This document shows positions 34,686 to 43,870 of a stretch of DNA of 64,000 nt, in pieces. The stretch is from assembly GCA_035602605.1 (NCBI GenBank), contig DATNLZ010000043.1:62001-126000 (forward strand). Direction: 5' to 3'. Source of the DNA: DASQHY01 sp035602605 (GTDB lineage Bacteria; Acidobacteriota; Terriglobia; Acidiferrales; UBA7541). Below the pieces are notes generated by a model that was not told the DNA's origin, did not search any database, and was given only the letters and a program-made list of their open reading frames with translations. A program made the position numbers and the translations under genes. Within the stretch, counting starts at the first letter, position 1. Every line of letters begins with the position of its first letter.

Positions 34686-36476
34686 TCATCCACCCATCTC
34701 GTCCAGGCGTTTGCGCAGCTCTTGCTTCTTTGCCAAAAGGTGCCGCAGGTCTGCGCTCGGGCCCCCTGGCGAACCTCCGGCCACCGCTGCCATCGACGGT
34801 TGCGCCTCAATCTGCCTTTGCACGATATCCAGCTGGGCCTTTGCTTGCCTGCGGCGGAGCACGACCAGGCAGCTTTCAGCCTCTTCCCAACTGGCCTCCG
34901 CTCCTGCTTCGAATAAAATTTCAAACAGCAATCGGCGGTCGTTTTCCGCCAGGGCTGCCGCCAAGGCCGCCGGATCCGGCGGCGCGTCCTCTACGCTGGC
35001 CTCCAGGAGAGCCGCGAAAATTTTCTCGGTCTCCAGTCCCTGGTACAAACCTTCGGCGCGCAGCTCCTGTACCAGTCGGGCACGAAAGCCCTGCGCCTCA
35101 TTGAGCATCTGAATCAGCCTGCGCTCGGCTTGCTTGCCGACGCGCCCAAGGAGCGCGGGCTGGGTCTTCACCTCGCCACGGCGCTCAGCAGCCGCGCGGC
35201 GCAACGATTCGCGCAACACCGGCTCCTCGACTCGCAATTGCTGCGCGATTCTGCTGGCCCACTCCGACCGCAGCAGCCGATTCGGAATCCTTTGCACGTA
35301 GGGCATCAGAAAATTTACGGCACGCAGCTTGCCTTCCCCGGTGGTCAAATCCATTTTGCGCGCGCGGTCGATGAGATAGTCGACATATTCCGGCGCGGCA
35401 TGAAGCAGTTTTTGGTACGCATCTTGGCCCTGCTCGCGAATAAACGTATCGGGATCGGCTTTCCCCGGTAGCGCGAGAACGCGTACGGCAAAGCCCTGCT
35501 CGAGCAGAAGGCCAATGGACCGCTCCGTGGCGGCTTGCCCAGCCGCGTCCGGATCGTAATTGACCACCACATGGCGGGTAAATCGCGCGAGCAGTTTTAC
35601 TTGCGGCTCGGCCAGGCTTGTTCCGCAACTGGCCACGACATTGCCGACGCCTGCGCGCACAACCGCAATCGTGTCCATATAACCTTCGACCAGAACCGCG
35701 AAGTCCGCGCGCCGCAGACTTTCTTTGGCGCGGTCCAGATGATACAGCACGTTGCTCTTCGAATAGATCGGCGTTTCCGGAGAATTCATGTACTTCGGGA
35801 TGTCATCACCTAGCGCGCGCCCGCCAAAGGCCACAATTTTGCCGCCTTCATTAGCGATCGGAAACATAATCCGCCTTCGAAAACGATCGAACAGACGCCC
35901 GCTCTGATCGCGCGATACCAGCCCCGATAGGTCTATCAACTGGTCCGGATGTTTTTGCTTCAGATGACGATACAGGACTTCGCCACCGGAGGGCGCAAAA
36001 CCCAAACCAAAACCAGCAATCGTTTCGGCGTCGAGGCCGCGATCCTCCAGATAGGCACGCGCAACTTTGCCCTCCGAGGTTCCTGCGAGCTGGCGCACAA
36101 AAAAGGCGGCCGCCTCGCGATGCATCTCGGCGAGGGCCGCGCGCTGCTGATTCTCGCGGCGCTCCTCCGGCGAGTGTTCCCGCGGCCGCGGAATCGCAAT
36201 GCCACATTTTTCAGCGACGATGCGAACCGCTTCCGGGAAGGCGCATTTCTCCATCTCGATCACGAACTTGAACACGTCGCCGCCCACCCCACACCCAAAG
36301 CAGTGATAAATCTGTTTTGTCGAATGCACAGCAAACGACGGGGTCTTCTCGGAATGAAACGGGCATAAGCCGGTAAAGTTCTGCCCGCTCTTCTTCAGGC
36401 GAACGTATTCGCCCACGATGCGGACAATGTCCGCTTGCTGCTTCACCCTCTCGGCAAATGATCCCGCTTCGGCCAT
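34686..36476 (-). CDS. dnaG: DNA primase
   Basis: A 596-residue replicative primase. The CHC2 zinc-binding domain is at the N-terminus (NFTGLCPFHSEKTPSF, YHCFGCGVGGD). The RNA polymerase core has FRRRIMFPI, FGGRALGD and the Toprim motifs VLVEGYMD and VVVNYDPDAAG. The C-terminal domain that would contact the DnaB helicase is helical and less conserved. The ATG lies 2 bp after the mutS2 stop (TAACCATGG), so it is almost certainly translated from the mutS2 transcript, in addition to any internal promoter. Confidence 0.97.
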   Translation of the reverse strand: MAEAGSFAERVKQQADIVRIVGEYVRLKKSGQNFTGLCPFHSEKTPSFAVHSTKQIYHCFGCGVGGDVFKFVIEMEKCAFPEAVRIVAEKCGIAIPRPREHSPEERRENQQRAALAEMHREAAAFFVRQLAGTSEGKVARAYLEDRGLDAETIAGFGLGFAPSGGEVLYRHLKQKHPDQLIDLSGLVSRDQSGRLFDRFRRRIMFPIANEGGKIVAFGGRALGDDIPKYMNSPETPIYSKSNVLYHLDRAKESLRRADFAVLVEGYMDTIAVVRAGVGNVVASCGTSLAEPQVKLLARFTRHVVVNYDPDAAGQAATERSIGLLLEQGFAVRVLALPGKADPDTFIREQGQDAYQKLLHAAPEYVDYLIDRARKMDLTTGEGKLRAVNFLMPYVQRIPNRLLRSEWASRIAQQLRVEEPVLRESLRRAAAERRGEVKTQPALLGRVGKQAERRLIQMLNEAQGFRARLVQELRAEGLYQGLETEKIFAALLEASVEDAPPDPAALAAALAENDRRLLFEILFEAGAEASWEEAESCLVVLRRRQAKAQLDIVQRQIEAQPSMAAVAGGSPGGPSADLRHLLAKKQELRKRLDEMGG

Positions 36477-36478
36477 GG

Positions 36479-38977
36479 TTACCCGCGCAATTCTACAACC
36501 GTGACGGCATTTCCGCCGCGCTCTTCGGTTTCGGCCGCAATTTTTTCCACAAGCGGATGGGTCGTAAGGAAGTCCCCCAAACCCCGCCGCAGTGCTCCGG
36601 TTCCGTGCCCGTGGATGATGCGCACCCGCGGCTTGTTTCCGAGCGTTGCTTCATCAAGAAACTTATCCACGCGTCGCGTAGCCTCTTCGACCGTGCAACC
36701 GATTACATTGATCTCTTCGGGGGTAGGCTCTTCGCCCGGTTGCGTGCGCACGGTGACGCCGCTCGGCCGCGGTTCGGCATTCTTTGCGGTCGCGGGCGGC
36801 ACGTTTTCGATCGAGACGATGTCCTCGATGGAGAGTTTCATCCGCAGCGGTCCGGCGGTAATCTCCACGGAATCTCCATCCTTGCGCCGCAGCACCACAG
36901 CCTTGCTAAATCCGCGCACGTGAACAAGCGCTCCGGGTACGAGCAGCTCCGGTGTTACCGGCTTTACCTGGGCTTCATGGGTGCCCAAGTCAGTCTGCGC
37001 TTCTGACAGATGCTGCACAACTGCAGCATTGGCTTGGTCGCGCGCATCGCCGCGCACGGTGACCATCTTGCGCCGTGTCTGTTTCTCGAGCTGCCCCCGC
37101 AGTTCGCGTTCCTTCACCGCTTCGATCACTCGCGTAATCTCTTGCTCGTAACGCTTCGATAGATCGACGAACTTTTGCTCCAGCTCCCCAATTCTCCGCT
37201 TCTGACGCGCGACCCATTCGGTCTGTAGTTTTTTCTTTTCTTCTTCGAGCTCGCGAATTTGCTCGTTCATCTGCCGCTTCATCCGGTCGAGTTCGTCGCG
37301 GCTGCGATGAAGATACGCAATCAGCCCGCCAGTCTCGAGCGTCTCCGGCGCGAGCTGGCGTTTGGCACGTTCGATGATTTGCGCCGCAAGGCCAAGCCGC
37401 TGCGCAATGGCGATACCGCTGGACCCGCCCGGTACGCCCACCATCAGCCGGTAGGTTGGACGAAGCTGCAGCTCATCGAACTCCACCGCAGCATTCACGA
37501 TTCCCGGCGTCGTCGAGGCGTAGGTCTTCAGCCGATCATGGTGTGTTGTGGCCAGCACCATGCAGCGTTTCGCGCGAAATTCTTCGAGAAGTGCGACCGC
37601 CAGCGCCGATCCTTCTTCCGGCGCCGTGCCTGTGCCCATTTCATCGACGAGCACAAGCGACCTCGGCGTCGCAGCTTCCAGCATGGCCTTAAGATTCAAG
37701 ATGTGCGCGGAAAACGTTGACAGGTCCGCGGCGATGGATTGTTCATCGCCAATATCCACCAGCACGCGGTCAAACAGCGGAAACATTGCGCTCTCCGCGG
37801 CCACCGGAATCGCCGACTGTGCTGCCAGCGCCGCGAGTCCAACCGTTTTCAGGGCTACCGTCTTTCCTCCCGTGTTGGGGCCGCTGATCACCAGGATGGA
37901 TTCGTCACCTCCGAGTTCGAGAGTCATGGGCACCGCAGCGCGCCCGTGCTGGCGCAACTTATCTTCGAGCACCGGGTGCCGCGCAGCTACCAGGCGCAAT
38001 TCACCGGCACGCTCGCCCGCGCTTTCGGCCACGTTTTCACCGGGCTCTGCGCCGGGGCTGGGCGCGACAAATTCAGGTATCGCGCAATTGAACTCGCGAG
38101 CAAATCGCCCGCGCGCAAACGCCGAATCCAGTTCCGCCAACGTCTGCACGGCGGCTCGCAGCGGCCCCAGTTTCACCTGCAGGCGCACCGTCAGTTCCAG
38201 AAGGATGCGCGCAATTTCTGCAGCCTCATCCTCGGCCAGCTGCACCAGCTGGTTGTTGGGCTCGACCGTTTCGAAGGGCTCGACAAACACGGTTTGCCCT
38301 GTTGCGCTCGAGCCGTGCACCACGCCCTGCAGGGCTCGCCTCTCGGCGGCCCGCACCGGAATGACAAAGCGCTGGTTTCGCAGCGTGACATAGTCTTCGC
38401 CAGCTCCCGCTCCGCGCGCCCGCAGAATGGACTGCAATGTTTTCTGAATGTCTTCGCGCGTCTTGCCCATCTTCCCGCGAATTTTCCGGAGTTGGCTCGA
38501 AGCATCGTCGTTGATTTCTCCGTTTGGCAGGATCGCGCGGCGTATGGCGCCCGCTACGTCGCCGAAATCGTCAAGCGCCATGACCCGCCCGTGAATCAAA
38601 GGAAGCGTCGCCGCCGCCTCGTGGAATTGCTGTTTTAGCAAGCGTACCGTTTCCAGCAGTGAAGACGCGTTGAGCAATTCCGCCGGTGCCAGCACCGCGC
38701 CTAGCGCGGCCTCGTTCGCCGGGCCTCGCTCGCCCGGGCCAGAAATGCGCGACATCCATTCCTCGGGATCGGCTAGCGCGCCAAAACCCAGCTCGCGGCC
38801 CTCGCGCAAATACGCCATGGCTTCGCGTATCAACGCAAATGCTGCTTCCAACCCCGCGCGACTGGTGCTTGGGGTTAACGCATCGATCGCGCGTCGTCCG
38901 GCGACACACGTGGTCCTGCGCCGCAAAATCTCCCGCAGCTTGTCGAATTCGAGTACTTCTTCCGCTGTTCGGGCCAT
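36479..38977 (-). CDS. mutS2: endonuclease MutS2
   Basis: An 832-residue MutS2. There is no mismatch-recognition domain. The helical lever region (LRKIRGKMGKTREDIQKTLQ) precedes the ATPase with Walker A ISGPNTGGKTVALKT, Walker B-type LVDEMGTGTAPEEG, and ATTHHDRLKTYA. A long coiled coil (about 530-620) leads to the KOW-like segment and the C-terminal Smr nuclease domain with IIHGHGTGALRRGL. The family acts on branched DNA and, in some bacteria, on collided ribosomes. It is the first gene of a mutS2-dnaG pair leading to rpoD. Confidence 0.96.
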   Translation of the reverse strand: MARTAEEVLEFDKLREILRRRTTCVAGRRAIDALTPSTSRAGLEAAFALIREAMAYLREGRELGFGALADPEEWMSRISGPGERGPANEAALGAVLAPAELLNASSLLETVRLLKQQFHEAAATLPLIHGRVMALDDFGDVAGAIRRAILPNGEINDDASSQLRKIRGKMGKTREDIQKTLQSILRARGAGAGEDYVTLRNQRFVIPVRAAERRALQGVVHGSSATGQTVFVEPFETVEPNNQLVQLAEDEAAEIARILLELTVRLQVKLGPLRAAVQTLAELDSAFARGRFAREFNCAIPEFVAPSPGAEPGENVAESAGERAGELRLVAARHPVLEDKLRQHGRAAVPMTLELGGDESILVISGPNTGGKTVALKTVGLAALAAQSAIPVAAESAMFPLFDRVLVDIGDEQSIAADLSTFSAHILNLKAMLEAATPRSLVLVDEMGTGTAPEEGSALAVALLEEFRAKRCMVLATTHHDRLKTYASTTPGIVNAAVEFDELQLRPTYRLMVGVPGGSSGIAIAQRLGLAAQIIERAKRQLAPETLETGGLIAYLHRSRDELDRMKRQMNEQIRELEEEKKKLQTEWVARQKRRIGELEQKFVDLSKRYEQEITRVIEAVKERELRGQLEKQTRRKMVTVRGDARDQANAAVVQHLSEAQTDLGTHEAQVKPVTPELLVPGALVHVRGFSKAVVLRRKDGDSVEITAGPLRMKLSIEDIVSIENVPPATAKNAEPRPSGVTVRTQPGEEPTPEEINVIGCTVEEATRRVDKFLDEATLGNKPRVRIIHGHGTGALRRGLGDFLTTHPLVEKIAAETEERGGNAVTVVELRG

Positions 38978-39015
38978 GAGCTTTCTACGTCAAGGATGCG
39001 CGCTAGAGGAAACGG

Positions 39016-39576
39016 CTATCGTAGTTGCGCAGCCAAGTAGTCTTTGGCCTCTTCTGCAGTCCCCACGGAGTGAATGAGCCGCGTGCCAGCCTCGCTCCAC
39101 TGCACAGCCTCCGGCGCATGCGGACCCAATTCTACCTCGCGCACCCGCTCGAGTATCAGCTGCCAAAATCCGCCGAGTACCGCGAATGGTTTTCCCGGCA
39201 TCACGCGCTTGTTCATCATCTCCCACACGACCGCGAGCTCCACCAGCGTTCCCGTTCCGCCTTTGCATGCCACGTAGCCGTCGGCTAGCCGGATCAGCTC
39301 AAACAATCGCTCCTCCCAGGTCTTGACGCGAATTTCCCGGTCGACCCAGCGATTCACTTGGGCTGCAAAAAAATCGGCGGTGACCGCGAGCGTACCGCCG
39401 CCAGATTCTTTCGCTCCGCGCGACACCGCTTCCATCACCCCTCCATATCCCCCGCTGCACACCGTCATCCCGGCATGGCCCAGGGACCGTCCCAGGGCTC
39501 GGGCCTCGTCGTAATCCGCGTCGCCCTCGCACGGTCGCGAGCTCCCAAACACGGTAATGATTTTTGCCGTCGTCAT
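39016..39576 (-). CDS. LOG-family (TIGR00725/00730) Rossmann-fold protein
   Basis: A 186-residue protein of the lysine-decarboxylase-like LOG family. ITVFGSSRP at the start, CSGGYGGVMEAVSRGAKE as the nucleotide loop, and CKGGTGTLVELAVVWEMM as the catalytic motif are visible. The usual PGGxGTxxE is KGGTGTLVE here, so the leading Pro is changed while Gly, Thr and Glu remain. Family members include cytokinin-riboside 5'-monophosphate phosphoribohydrolases; the actual nucleotide substrate is not known. It lies upstream of mutS2 on the same strand. Confidence 0.85.
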   Translation of the reverse strand: MTTAKIITVFGSSRPCEGDADYDEARALGRSLGHAGMTVCSGGYGGVMEAVSRGAKESGGGTLAVTADFFAAQVNRWVDREIRVKTWEERLFELIRLADGYVACKGGTGTLVELAVVWEMMNKRVMPGKPFAVLGGFWQLILERVREVELGPHAPEAVQWSEAGTRLIHSVGTAEEAKDYLAAQLR

Positions 39577-39631
39577 GTGCGCCTAGCGGCTATCCCGAGT
39601 CTCATTCTAGGGTGACGCGGGATACTTCATG

Positions 39632-41362
39632 TTAATGTCCCTTTTCTTTTCGCTTGGTTTTCTTGCTGGCTCCCAACTCTTCCACCATCGCCGCGCAAAT
39701 AGCGTCAATCACCATCACCTCATCGTGACCCTTCCCGGCAAAATTGTTTCCAAATATGGAAAATACCAAGCGCTCGCCGCCTAATGTTTCTGCAAATCCG
39801 GATAGCGCGCTCACATGTTCCACGGTTCCCGTTTTTGCGTGAATGCGCCCTGCGGCTGCGGTGCGTTTCATACGCTCCGCAAGGGTTCCGTCTTCGCCAG
39901 AAATCGGTAGGCTGGCCTCATACACCGAGGCCCACGGCTGCGCGGCTGTATACCGCAACAGCGTTACGACCGCGGCGGGCGTTACGAGATCTCGCCGCGA
40001 AAGTCCCGATCCGTCGTTGATGGCCAAATCGTCGCTCGGGATTCCAATCGACGTGTAAAACTCTCTCGCACATTTCAGCGCGTCATCGAGCGTTATGGCC
40101 CCCGACGTTTCTCTCGCGGAGGTTCGCAGCAGCATCTCCGCGTGCAGATTTTGGCTGATCTTATTGACCAGACGGATCGCATCTGCGAGCGGCACCGAGG
40201 TATGGGACGCCAGCACCAGTGCGGGCGCGGCTTCGTTCGCCGGTTCCGCAACTGCACCCTGGGCGGGCTGCAAGTAATGTCGTGCCTGCGGGTCTCCACC
40301 GACCGTGATGCCGCGCGTCTCGAGCATTCGCTTTAGCAGACGCGCCGCGTGCTCCGCCGGCTCGGCGATGGCCAGCACCAGGCGATGCGGCGTGCTACCG
40401 AGCGGTACTGCTCCTGTCAGAATCACCAGCCGCGCTCCTGGCTCGCGTGACAGCGCAAGCTCAGGCTTTGTTCCCGCCAGTCCGGTGACCACGTCGTTCT
40501 TCAGCGTTAGATCTTCTGTCCACGGCTCCATCGTGTAGGTCGACGCATCTCCGACTTTCTCGCCAGCATGAAGCTCGATCGTCACGATATTGTCATTCAC
40601 CGCAAGCGCCGACACCGGTGCGCCGTAGGACCACACCATGTCGTCAATTTCCCAGCCGCCCGGGTATCGTTCTGCTGAAAAATAGCTGTCATCGGCGATT
40701 ACATTTCCGTCGATCTGCGCGATTCCGCGCGCCGCCAGCGCACTAGCCAACTCGGCCAGCACGCTTTCCGGAGGCCCCTCGCGTTCAACCTCTTTCCCAA
40801 AAGGAAACTTCCGGTTGGAGAGATTGGGGTCGCCTCGGCCCAGCAGAATCAAGTCCCCGGTGAGCCGGCCGTCTGCAGAAATTGTTCCCATCGTTGAAAC
40901 TGTCGTGGTAAAGCGGTACGCGGGGCCAAGTTTTGTCATCGCCAGCGCTGTGGTAAACAGCTTCATGTTGGACGCCGGCACAAAATAGTTTTCCGCGTTG
41001 GACCCATAAAGGGTCTCGCCAGTCTTCTGGTCGACGATCAGTATTCCCCACTCCGCTTTGCGCGCGTCTTGAGCCGCCAGAATCTCATCCACTCGTTTGG
41101 CAAACCGCTCGACGTCCTTGCGCTTCTTCGCGAGCTTCGGGGTGGTGTTGCGCAGGTGCCTCTGGGTACTTGCTTCGCACGGTTGATTACCGCCGCATGG
41201 CCGCTGCTTTTGCGCGACGGTCGGTGGCCCGGCGACGCTGCGCCTCGCTGCCGGCGCGTCATGTGCGGAGACCGGGCAGGCCCCACAAAAGGCCCCAGCC
41301 GCGGCTAGCAAGGACCCAAGCAACACCCCATTACGTCGCTGCTGCATCCGCATCAAAGCCAT
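39632..41362 (-). CDS. dacB: D-alanyl-D-alanine carboxypeptidase/endopeptidase (PBP4 family)
   Basis: About 576 residues from the ATG at 41362, which follows GAGGGAGCAAAG. The signal peptide is VLLGSLLAAAGAFCGACPVSA, followed by a low-complexity linker. The class C penicillin-binding domain has SxxK in PASNMKLF, SxN in INDGSGLSRRD and KTG in HAKTGTVEHVS. The large insert between SxxK and SxN is typical of PBP4. The tail is Lys-rich. It trims peptidoglycan crosslinks or pentapeptides in the periplasm. Expression may involve a leader of about 140 nt. Confidence 0.93.
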   Translation of the reverse strand: MALMRMQQRRNGVLLGSLLAAAGAFCGACPVSAHDAPAARRSVAGPPTVAQKQRPCGGNQPCEASTQRHLRNTTPKLAKKRKDVERFAKRVDEILAAQDARKAEWGILIVDQKTGETLYGSNAENYFVPASNMKLFTTALAMTKLGPAYRFTTTVSTMGTISADGRLTGDLILLGRGDPNLSNRKFPFGKEVEREGPPESVLAELASALAARGIAQIDGNVIADDSYFSAERYPGGWEIDDMVWSYGAPVSALAVNDNIVTIELHAGEKVGDASTYTMEPWTEDLTLKNDVVTGLAGTKPELALSREPGARLVILTGAVPLGSTPHRLVLAIAEPAEHAARLLKRMLETRGITVGGDPQARHYLQPAQGAVAEPANEAAPALVLASHTSVPLADAIRLVNKISQNLHAEMLLRTSARETSGAITLDDALKCAREFYTSIGIPSDDLAINDGSGLSRRDLVTPAAVVTLLRYTAAQPWASVYEASLPISGEDGTLAERMKRTAAAGRIHAKTGTVEHVSALSGFAETLGGERLVFSIFGNNFAGKGHDEVMVIDAICAAMVEELGASKKTKRKEKGH

Positions 41363-41376
41363 CTTTGCTCCCTCGA

Positions 41377-41487
41377 TCAGAAAACTGGCAACTTCAATGC
41401 TGCGCAAATAGGAACCCTATCAAGGTAATAGTGGCGACATATTTCATCAGTAGAGCGAATCTGTTCATGAGTCTCTGCTTCTAACAT
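41377..41487 (-). CDS. possible 36-residue leader ORF before dacB
   Basis: ATG at 41487 to a TGA 14 bp before dacB. The peptide begins MLEAETHEQIRSTDE and ends in LKLPVF. It has no clear ribosome site and no recognised relatives. Position just after a consensus -10 suggests it could be transcribed with dacB. Confidence 0.25.
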   Translation of the reverse strand: MLEAETHEQIRSTDEICRHYYLDRVPICAALKLPVF

Positions 41488-41506
41488 TTTGCGGAGCGTG
41501 GCGTGA

Positions 41507-41512
41507 ATTATA
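41507..41512 (-). promoter_or_regulatory. -10 element for dacB transcript
   Basis: TATAAT on the minus strand, about 145 nt before the dacB ATG. The matching -35 is poor (TGTATA at 16 bp). Confidence 0.35.
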
Positions 41513-41736
41513 CTCTCGTGTGATTCGTTATACAGGAGCACCCGACAAATTGCTCCGCGTATGCCGTCGCCCACACGACGGAAATCGGGCGCTGGCGGAT
41601 AGCGACTTGCGGCCCTTCGCGTAGATGGCTGCCGGGTCTGGATACGCAAGAATCTGTTACAAAACATTCCAAGTGCTGCCCGGAGGCCAGTGGAAGGCTG
41701 CGCTGGAGGGGCAATTTTTCCCGCTCCATGACTGTA

Positions 41737-41788
41737 GGCGAATAAAAAGCGAATTTAGGTCTTGACAAGGCGAAACAAAAGCGAAATA
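41737..41788. repeat. paired 20-bp direct repeat over the radical SAM promoter
   Basis: Two copies with the pattern GGCGAA-NN-AAAAGCGAA (41737-41756 and 41769-41788) share 16 of 20 bases at a 32-bp period (three helical turns). The second fills the spacer between the -35 and -10 elements. Confidence 0.55.
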
Positions 41789-41790
41789 CT
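41762..41790 (+). promoter_or_regulatory. sigma-70-type promoter of the radical SAM gene
   Basis: TTGACA (6/6), 17 bp, AATACT (4/6). Transcription would start near 41797, about 19 nt before the ATG at 41816. Confidence 0.6.
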
Positions 41791-41815
41791 TGGACCCGTC
41801 ATTGCGAGGCGGGAT

Positions 41816-43084
41816 ATGTCTTCTGATAACACACCTCTTAGCACCGTGTCTGTTGGGTATTCTACCCGCAAACACCGCTCGGAGGTCGCTACTCCCTCCC
41901 TATTTCCCGCCGTCCCGGTTACCTGGGACACCGAGCCATCGGCCCAGCCCGTCGCCCCGGGCTTTCCGGGCCACAGCCGCAGCAATTCCGGACGCCCCAC
42001 GGCCGGCTATTTCGAGCCGTCGCCGGTTCTCCCTGTCCCCACGGGGAGTCTGACACACCGGCACCGGAAACCTGCGACTGAACTCGTGGGCATCGCCCGC
42101 CTCGCAGCTTCTTCGCCGCCAGCGCCGAGCGAGCGCCACTCCGAATCCCGGCCCCAATATTTCACACTCCCGGTGCGCTCGATCCTGAATCGCTGCGACT
42201 CCGACCGCGTGCCTTTTGAGTGGAGCGTCAATCCGTACCGCGGCTGCGAATTCGGCTGCCACTATTGTTACGCCCGGTACACCCACGAATATATGGAGCT
42301 CGACGGCCGCGAATTCGAGCGCAAGATATTTGTAAAACAAGACGCCGGCCCGCTGGTATCGCGAGATCTCTCGCAGGCCTACGTATGGGGCGAGCACATC
42401 GCCATCGGCACGGCAACCGATCCCTATCAGCCTGCCGAGCGCGAATTCGGCGCCACTCGCGCGATACTCGAAGAGATCGCCAAGCGTGATGGGTTGAGCG
42501 TCTCGATCACAACGAAATCAAACCAAGTCACCTGCGATCTCGATCTGCTTCGCAAGATTGCCGATCGTTCATCGCTCTTCGTGAATTTAACAGTGACCAC
42601 CCCGCGCCCGCGTCTGGCCCGGCTGCTCGAGCCTCGCGCGCCGAGTCCGGAGTTGCGCATCGCGGCGATCAAGACTCTGCGCGGCGCTGGTATTGCCGCC
42701 GGCATGCTGACGATTCCCATCATTCCTGGAATTACTGATAGCGAGGCTGATCTCGACGCCCTGGCTCGCGCCGCTCGTGATTCCGGAGCGTTATGGTTCG
42801 GCGGCGCCGTTTTGTTTCTGATGCCATCGTCCCAGAAACAGTTCTTCCCGTTCCTCAACCGAAAATTTCCCAAGCTTGTGAAGCAATATCGCCAGTGGTT
42901 TTTGCGTTCGGGCTACGCCCCCGAGACGTACACGAAGGAAATTGCCGAGCGCATTGTGCGGCTCCGAAAAAAATACGATTTGGGGACTCGTCCATACGAC
43001 AGCCAGTCGCGCACTTGGCGCTCGCCACAACTGACTCTCGGTTTGGATCCCGGGACGCCCTGCCAGCAACGGGTTTCGGCGTGA
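41816..43084 (+). CDS. radical SAM protein, Rv2578c / SplB-like family
   Basis: A 422-residue protein. The ATG at 41816 follows GAGGCGGG and lies just downstream of the promoter; the frame can be extended to a TTG at 41762, but that TTG is the -35 box itself. The first 120 residues are Pro/Ser-rich and disordered. The 4Fe-4S motif is CEFGCHYCYAR (CxxxCxxC) followed by THEYMELD. GTATDPYQPAE, SITTKSN and LFVNLTVTT are further radical SAM landmarks related to spore photoproduct lyase. Substrate unknown. Confidence 0.88.
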   Translation: MSSDNTPLSTVSVGYSTRKHRSEVATPSLFPAVPVTWDTEPSAQPVAPGFPGHSRSNSGRPTAGYFEPSPVLPVPTGSLTHRHRKPATELVGIARLAASSPPAPSERHSESRPQYFTLPVRSILNRCDSDRVPFEWSVNPYRGCEFGCHYCYARYTHEYMELDGREFERKIFVKQDAGPLVSRDLSQAYVWGEHIAIGTATDPYQPAEREFGATRAILEEIAKRDGLSVSITTKSNQVTCDLDLLRKIADRSSLFVNLTVTTPRPRLARLLEPRAPSPELRIAAIKTLRGAGIAAGMLTIPIIPGITDSEADLDALARAARDSGALWFGGAVLFLMPSSQKQFFPFLNRKFPKLVKQYRQWFLRSGYAPETYTKEIAERIVRLRKKYDLGTRPYDSQSRTWRSPQLTLGLDPGTPCQQRVSA

Positions 43085-43174
43085 GCCCTTTCCGATCCCC
43101 CATTTAGGCCCCATTTGCTTCCATGACCACACCGCAACCGATGCCGGAACTGGTCTTGGCCTGCAGCAAATTCT

Positions 43175-43870
43175 TCAAGGAATGATCAGACGAGACTCTT
43201 CCTGAGCAGGCTCCTGGATCGGTGGAAACTGCCGCTGCAAAAACCCGAGGAATGCTTTCGAGCGCGGCCTGCGGTTGGAACGTTGCGTTGCGAGACGCAC
43301 CAGGAAAACGAGAATATGAAAAATGTCGGAATCTTTTGCTGCTGTGTACCCGGCATGCTCGGCTTCGCGCTTCCGTGTGTCTGCCAGAAAGGTAGCGAGC
43401 TCGGCGTATAGGTCGCGGCACAATGGATCGTCCGGCTTTCTTTCGTAATAGATTCCGGCCGCTCGGGTTCGTGCGGTTTCTACCAGTGCAGAAAGGGCGC
43501 TTAGAACATCCGCGTCGGCAATCATGGGATGCTGCCCCGCGAATTTCAGTATGGTTGCGCAAGCCCCCACGGCCAATAGTTCGTGCTCTTGAATCAAGCC
43601 TGGCGGAAACTCTACATCCGCGAAAGGCATTTCTTTGCTATTCGCTAGCGGTTTTGTTTTAAGGGTCTCTTCTTCGTAGCGATGCGCCGCCACGAGATAG
43701 GGGCAATGCAGCGGGCAATTGAGGGACACTTCGCGCTCGGTGCCGCAGCACACCGCGCAGATCTTCCGATCCATGGCTGGACAATATCTTTGCGGCTTGC
43801 GTTTCTGGCAAATCGGACAGCTCAAGGTGGCCCCTAATCGCAACCGTCGCCCGGTCCTGCTAAAAAACAA
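43175..43870 (-). CDS. cysteine-rich N-terminal protein of unknown function
   Basis: A 231-residue protein I cannot assign to a function. Residues 18-60 hold CPIC, YCPAMDRKICAVCCG and CPLHCPY, nine cysteines and a histidine that look like paired zinc sites. The rest is helical, with EHELLAVGACATILKF and a region like helical bundle proteins. The start codon lies 11 bp inside the 3' end of the M28 peptidase gene, so translation is probably coupled to it. No signal peptide, so cytosolic. Confidence 0.6.
   Translation of the reverse strand: MFFSRTGRRLRLGATLSCPICQKRKPQRYCPAMDRKICAVCCGTEREVSLNCPLHCPYLVAAHRYEEETLKTKPLANSKEMPFADVEFPPGLIQEHELLAVGACATILKFAGQHPMIADADVLSALSALVETARTRAAGIYYERKPDDPLCRDLYAELATFLADTRKREAEHAGYTAAKDSDIFHILVFLVRLATQRSNRRPRSKAFLGFLQRQFPPIQEPAQEESRLIIP

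Larger units (their letters stand above)
41363..41815. other. divergent region dacB / radical SAM gene
   Basis: 453 bp. It includes a perfect TATAAT facing dacB, a possible 36-residue leader ORF before dacB, and the promoter with paired repeats for the radical SAM gene. Nothing recognisable between about 41540 and 41730. Confidence 0.6.

Noticed and set aside
32581..38977. classical rpsU-dnaG-rpoD macromolecular synthesis operon
   Set aside because: rpsU is absent; mutS2 takes its place and the dnaG-rpoD gap is large.
41377..41667. 96-codon minus-strand frame before dacB
   Set aside because: Its 5' part shows no similarity or ribosome site; only the short part after the -10 element was kept as a low-confidence leader ORF.
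41762..41815. upstream extension of the radical SAM gene to a TTG start
   Set aside because: That TTG is the first part of the TTGACA -35 box, and the transcript would begin downstream of it.
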